Below are positions 53,740 through 55,933 of a stretch of DNA of 55,933 bases, piece after piece (position 1 is the first letter of the stretch; the number at the start of each line of letters is the position of its first letter). Location of the stretch: positions 1 through 55,933 of the forward strand of contig NZ_JAHLEC010000016.1 in the NCBI RefSeq assembly GCF_018861705.1. Direction: 5' to 3'. Both the position numbers and the translations under genes were made by a program. Source of the DNA: Clostridium psychrophilum. Lineage in GTDB: Bacteria > Bacillota > Clostridia > Clostridiales > Clostridiaceae. Below the pieces are notes generated by a model. It searched no databases. It was not told the DNA's origin and worked only from the letters and a program-made list of their open reading frames with translations.

Positions 53740-54810
53740 TCATCTCCCCATTACAATTTTTTTAATGTGTTGGGCAACATTCGCAAGTAGAACAACTTCA
53801 TCAACTTTACCTGTTTCAAAAGCAGCCTTAGGCATACCATATATTACACATGAAGACTCATGCTCAGCAATAGTAATTCCTCCATTGTCTTTAATCTCTG
53901 CGGTGCCCCTCGCACCATCATGTCCCATACCTGTAAGTACAATGCTTAGCAAATTGGATCCATAAACTTTAGTTGCAGATAGAAAAAGTTTATCTACTGC
54001 AGGTCTTACGCCCCAAACAGTTGGCTCTGTATTTAGATGTATTTTCTTATTACTCCCTACTTCCATATGATATCCACCAGGAGCAATATATACTATATTC
54101 TTTTCTACTAGATCACCATCACTAGCCTCTACAACCTTTAATTTGCTGTTTAAATTAAGTCTTTGTGCAAATGCCTTTGTAAATCCTACAGGCATATGTT
54201 GCACCACTAAGACTGGCACTCCTATATCACTAGGAAGTCCTGTAATTACCTCATATAATGCTTTAGGGCCACCAGTAGATGCGCCAATAACAACTGCCTC
54301 TATATTATGCTTTTTCCCATTTTCTGAACTAGCTACCATCTTATGAACTATTTTTCTGTTTTCTTTTAAACCTTTTTCACTTGTTAATTTAATTTCACTC
54401 TTATTTTGCATAAAAGCTATTTTTATTTTCTCAACTAATTCATCTTTAACTTTGTTAAGATCTAGTGATATTTGTCCAGATGGTTTTGCTATAAAATCAA
54501 AAGCCCCTAGTTCAAGACAGTCCATAGTTGATTCAGTACCTGACTTAGAAATGCTACTTAGCATAATTACAGGTACATTTATATTGATTTTTTTTAATTG
54601 CTTTAATGTTTCCATACCATCCATTTTAGGCATTTCAATATCTAAAGTTATTACATCAGGAATAGAGCGAGATATTTTTTCTAATAGCTCTTCTCCGTTT
54701 CTTGCAGTATTTATAACTTCCATCTCTGATTGTGAATTTATTATATCAGAAATTATTTTTCTCATAAATGCTGAATCATCTACAACAATCACTTTGATTT
54801 TCATAAACAT
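53740..54810 (-). CDS. cheB: Chemoreceptor methylesterase/glutaminase CheB
   Basis: A 356-aa protein with a receiver domain (Asp57 in ITLDIEMPKMDG) and a C-terminal esterase domain with the catalytic Ser in VIGASTGGPKAL, His in VVQHMP, and Asp in GMGHDGARG. Removes methyl groups from receptors when phosphorylated by CheA. ATG at 54810 with GGGGTGA 6 bases upstream; a second ATG two codons later is possible. Confidence 0.95.
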   Translation of the reverse strand: MFMKIKVIVVDDSAFMRKIISDIINSQSEMEVINTARNGEELLEKISRSIPDVITLDIEMPKMDGMETLKQLKKININVPVIMLSSISKSGTESTMDCLELGAFDFIAKPSGQISLDLNKVKDELVEKIKIAFMQNKSEIKLTSEKGLKENRKIVHKMVASSENGKKHNIEAVVIGASTGGPKALYEVITGLPSDIGVPVLVVQHMPVGFTKAFAQRLNLNSKLKVVEASDGDLVEKNIVYIAPGGYHMEVGSNKKIHLNTEPTVWGVRPAVDKLFLSATKVYGSNLLSIVLTGMGHDGARGTAEIKDNGGITIAEHESSCVIYGMPKAAFETGKVDEVVLLANVAQHIKKIVMGR

Positions 54811-54859
54811 TATACATCACCCCATTATAATTTCAGGCATCATTAAATTTCTGTTGTCC

Positions 54860-55348
54860 TTAGATTTCTGTTATCCCCATACCCACAGTTCTAATAGAAA
54901 GCATTCCATTCGTTGTATCAAATATTAATGTTCTACCTTTATTACCACCAATGTCCTCTGCTACTATTGGAATGGACAGAATTTTCAAAGCATTTTTTAC
55001 CGCTATGCTATTTCGGTTTCCAATGTCCATGACTACGCTTTTATCCGAAAAATCAAACATTGATGCTCCACCAGCTATTTTAGCTTTCATATTTCTTAAT
55101 TTTGCACCTTTTTTTATCATATTCTCAACTAATATTGGCACCGCTAAATCTGCAAATTTTATTACATTGTTTACTTTGTTAAATTGACTACTGTCCGGAA
55201 GCATTATATGTGCCAATCCCCCAAATCCTATACATCTATCATAAATTGCAATGCCCACACAAGATCCAAGTCCCACAGTAATTAATTTGTCTGGCGAAAA
55301 TGCTACCTTTAAATCTGAAATTCCTACTTTTATTTCATTATTTCCCAT
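54860..55348 (-). CDS. cheD: Chemoreceptor glutamine deamidase CheD
   Basis: A 162-aa enzyme that deamidates receptor glutamines and partners CheC. Catalytic Cys in GLGSCVGIAIYD and His in GGLAHIMLP are both present. The ATG at 55348 is preferred (AAGGTG 5 bases upstream); the GTG at 55354 overlaps that site. Confidence 0.95.
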   Translation of the reverse strand: MGNNEIKVGISDLKVAFSPDKLITVGLGSCVGIAIYDRCIGFGGLAHIMLPDSSQFNKVNNVIKFADLAVPILVENMIKKGAKLRNMKAKIAGGASMFDFSDKSVVMDIGNRNSIAVKNALKILSIPIVAEDIGGNKGRTLIFDTTNGMLSIRTVGMGITEI

Positions 55349-55362
55349 AATCACACCTTATT

Positions 55363-55815
55363 TTATAATATTTGTTTTTTTTGTTCATTCGTCAATATTT
55401 GTGACATATTCAAATAAATAATAATTTTGCCATCAATTCTAATAAGTCCTTTAATATATCCTTTAGATATTCCTTTAATTATATCAGGTGGGTCTTCTAT
55501 GTTATCTAACACTATATCCTTAACCTCTGACACTCCATCGACTATTATGCCTATTTTGCTATCATTTTGCCTGATAATTATTATTTTAGATTCTTCTGTG
55601 ATAACAGATGAAGGTAATTTAAATATTTTTGCTAGTGATATAATTGGTAAAATACTATTTTCATAATTCATCACGCCTTCAACAAATTCTGGTGAATCAG
55701 GAATTTTAGCTGTTTTAACGCATGCAAGTATTCTCTCCACTTCATTAATATTCGTTGCATAATATTCATCTTTTATTTTAAATACCAATATCTTTACCTC
55801 TTGCTGCTTCACCAT
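55363..55815 (-). CDS. cheW: Second CheW-family coupling protein
   Basis: A 150-aa CheW-like protein: VFKIKDEYYATNINEVERIL, IPDSPEFVEGVMNYENSILP, and DSKIGIIVDGVSEVKDIV. Longer and more diverged than the CheW at 49.5 kb. First gene visible in the chemotaxis operon. The start is ambiguous among ATG 55818, ATG 55815 and GTG 55812, all close to AAGGGGG; 55815 is used here. Confidence 0.9.
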   Translation of the reverse strand: MVKQQEVKILVFKIKDEYYATNINEVERILACVKTAKIPDSPEFVEGVMNYENSILPIISLAKIFKLPSSVITEESKIIIIRQNDSKIGIIVDGVSEVKDIVLDNIEDPPDIIKGISKGYIKGLIRIDGKIIIYLNMSQILTNEQKKQIL

Positions 55816-55836
55816 CATACCCCCTTGTATAATCTA

Positions 55837-55865
55837 ATTATAAGTTTGATAAGAAACCTTCTTTA
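55837..55865 (-). promoter_or_regulatory. Possible promoter of the chemotaxis operon
   Basis: A perfect TATAAT on the minus strand (55842-55837), 17 bases after a poor -35 (TAAAGA). The window ends about 70 bases further, so upstream genes or promoters could exist outside it. Confidence 0.3.
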
Positions 55866-55933
55866 AATAATACGAATGATTTCTTACTTATCTTTATTAA
55901 TGTTAATGTTTATTTTTATTCATTTCTAAATTT

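Overview
The window is AT-rich and comes from a low-GC Gram-positive anaerobe. Gene content and order point to Clostridium sensu stricto: a FliR-FlhB fusion, FliY in place of FliN, FlbD, CsrA/FliW/FlaG, CheC/CheD, YjfB-type motility proteins, and strong GGAGG ribosome sites. This assignment rests on gene order and recognised families only; no search was run. Nearly all of the window is one flagellar and chemotaxis locus, read right to left on the minus strand.

Left edge (1-5.3 kb): a small basic hypothetical gene (+), a P-type Ca2+ ATPase (-) and a CBS/DRTGG-type Mn-dependent pyrophosphatase (+). Two bidirectional terminators (631-666 and 5264-5307) separate these from each other and from the flagellar locus. 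Core flagellar operon (29.4 to 5.3 kb, minus strand): flgB-flgC-fliE-fliF-fliG-fliH-fliI-fliJ-fliK-flgD-TIGR02530-flgE-flbD-[motB remnant]-fliL-fliO-fliP-fliQ-fliR/flhB-flhA-flhF-flhG-ycgR/pilZ-fliA-swrB-like-small membrane gene-flgF-flgG, behind a good sigma-A promoter at 29442-29470. Flagellin island (38.5 to 29.7 kb): three flagellin genes, the flagellin lysine methylase fliB, two YjfB-type genes, small coiled-coil or unknown genes, two decayed genes and several short interspersed repeats. Late operon (47.05 to 39.07 kb): flgM-flgN-flgK-flgL-fliW-csrA/flaG-unknown-fliS-fliD-fliT behind a clear sigma-28 box. Chemotaxis and switch operon (55.9 to 47.1 kb): cheW-cheD-cheB-cheR-cheA-cheC-cheY-cheW-fliM-fliY, ending at a terminator at 47062-47090.

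The parts fit a standard hierarchy. A sigma-A operon builds the basal body, hook, export gate and FliA (sigma-28). Sigma-28 boxes (TAAA-N15-nnCGATAn) lie before flgM, fliC and a second flagellin, with FlgM as anti-sigma. FliW and CsrA are encoded beside the late operon, and the fliC leader carries CsrA-type ANGGA sites. CheA/CheY/CheW/CheB/CheR/CheC/CheD signal to FliM/FliY.

Unusual points: (1) fliK is about 1144 codons long because of four exact-period 492-bp in-frame tandem repeats. (2) csrA and flaG form one uninterrupted reading frame, with an internal Shine-Dalgarno and ATG for flaG alone. (3) motA and motB are missing from their usual place between flbD and fliL, but a 25-codon MotB C-terminal scar, still overlapping fliL as ATGA, remains. 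(4) A 75-codon membrane gene between the swrB-like gene and flgF seems to start at ATT. (5) The flagellin island is built of modules bordered by repeated short elements. (6) A large nested palindrome of about 206 bp lies between fliT and the fliC promoter. No rRNA, tRNA, CRISPR array, insertion sequence, prophage or recognisable riboswitch was seen.
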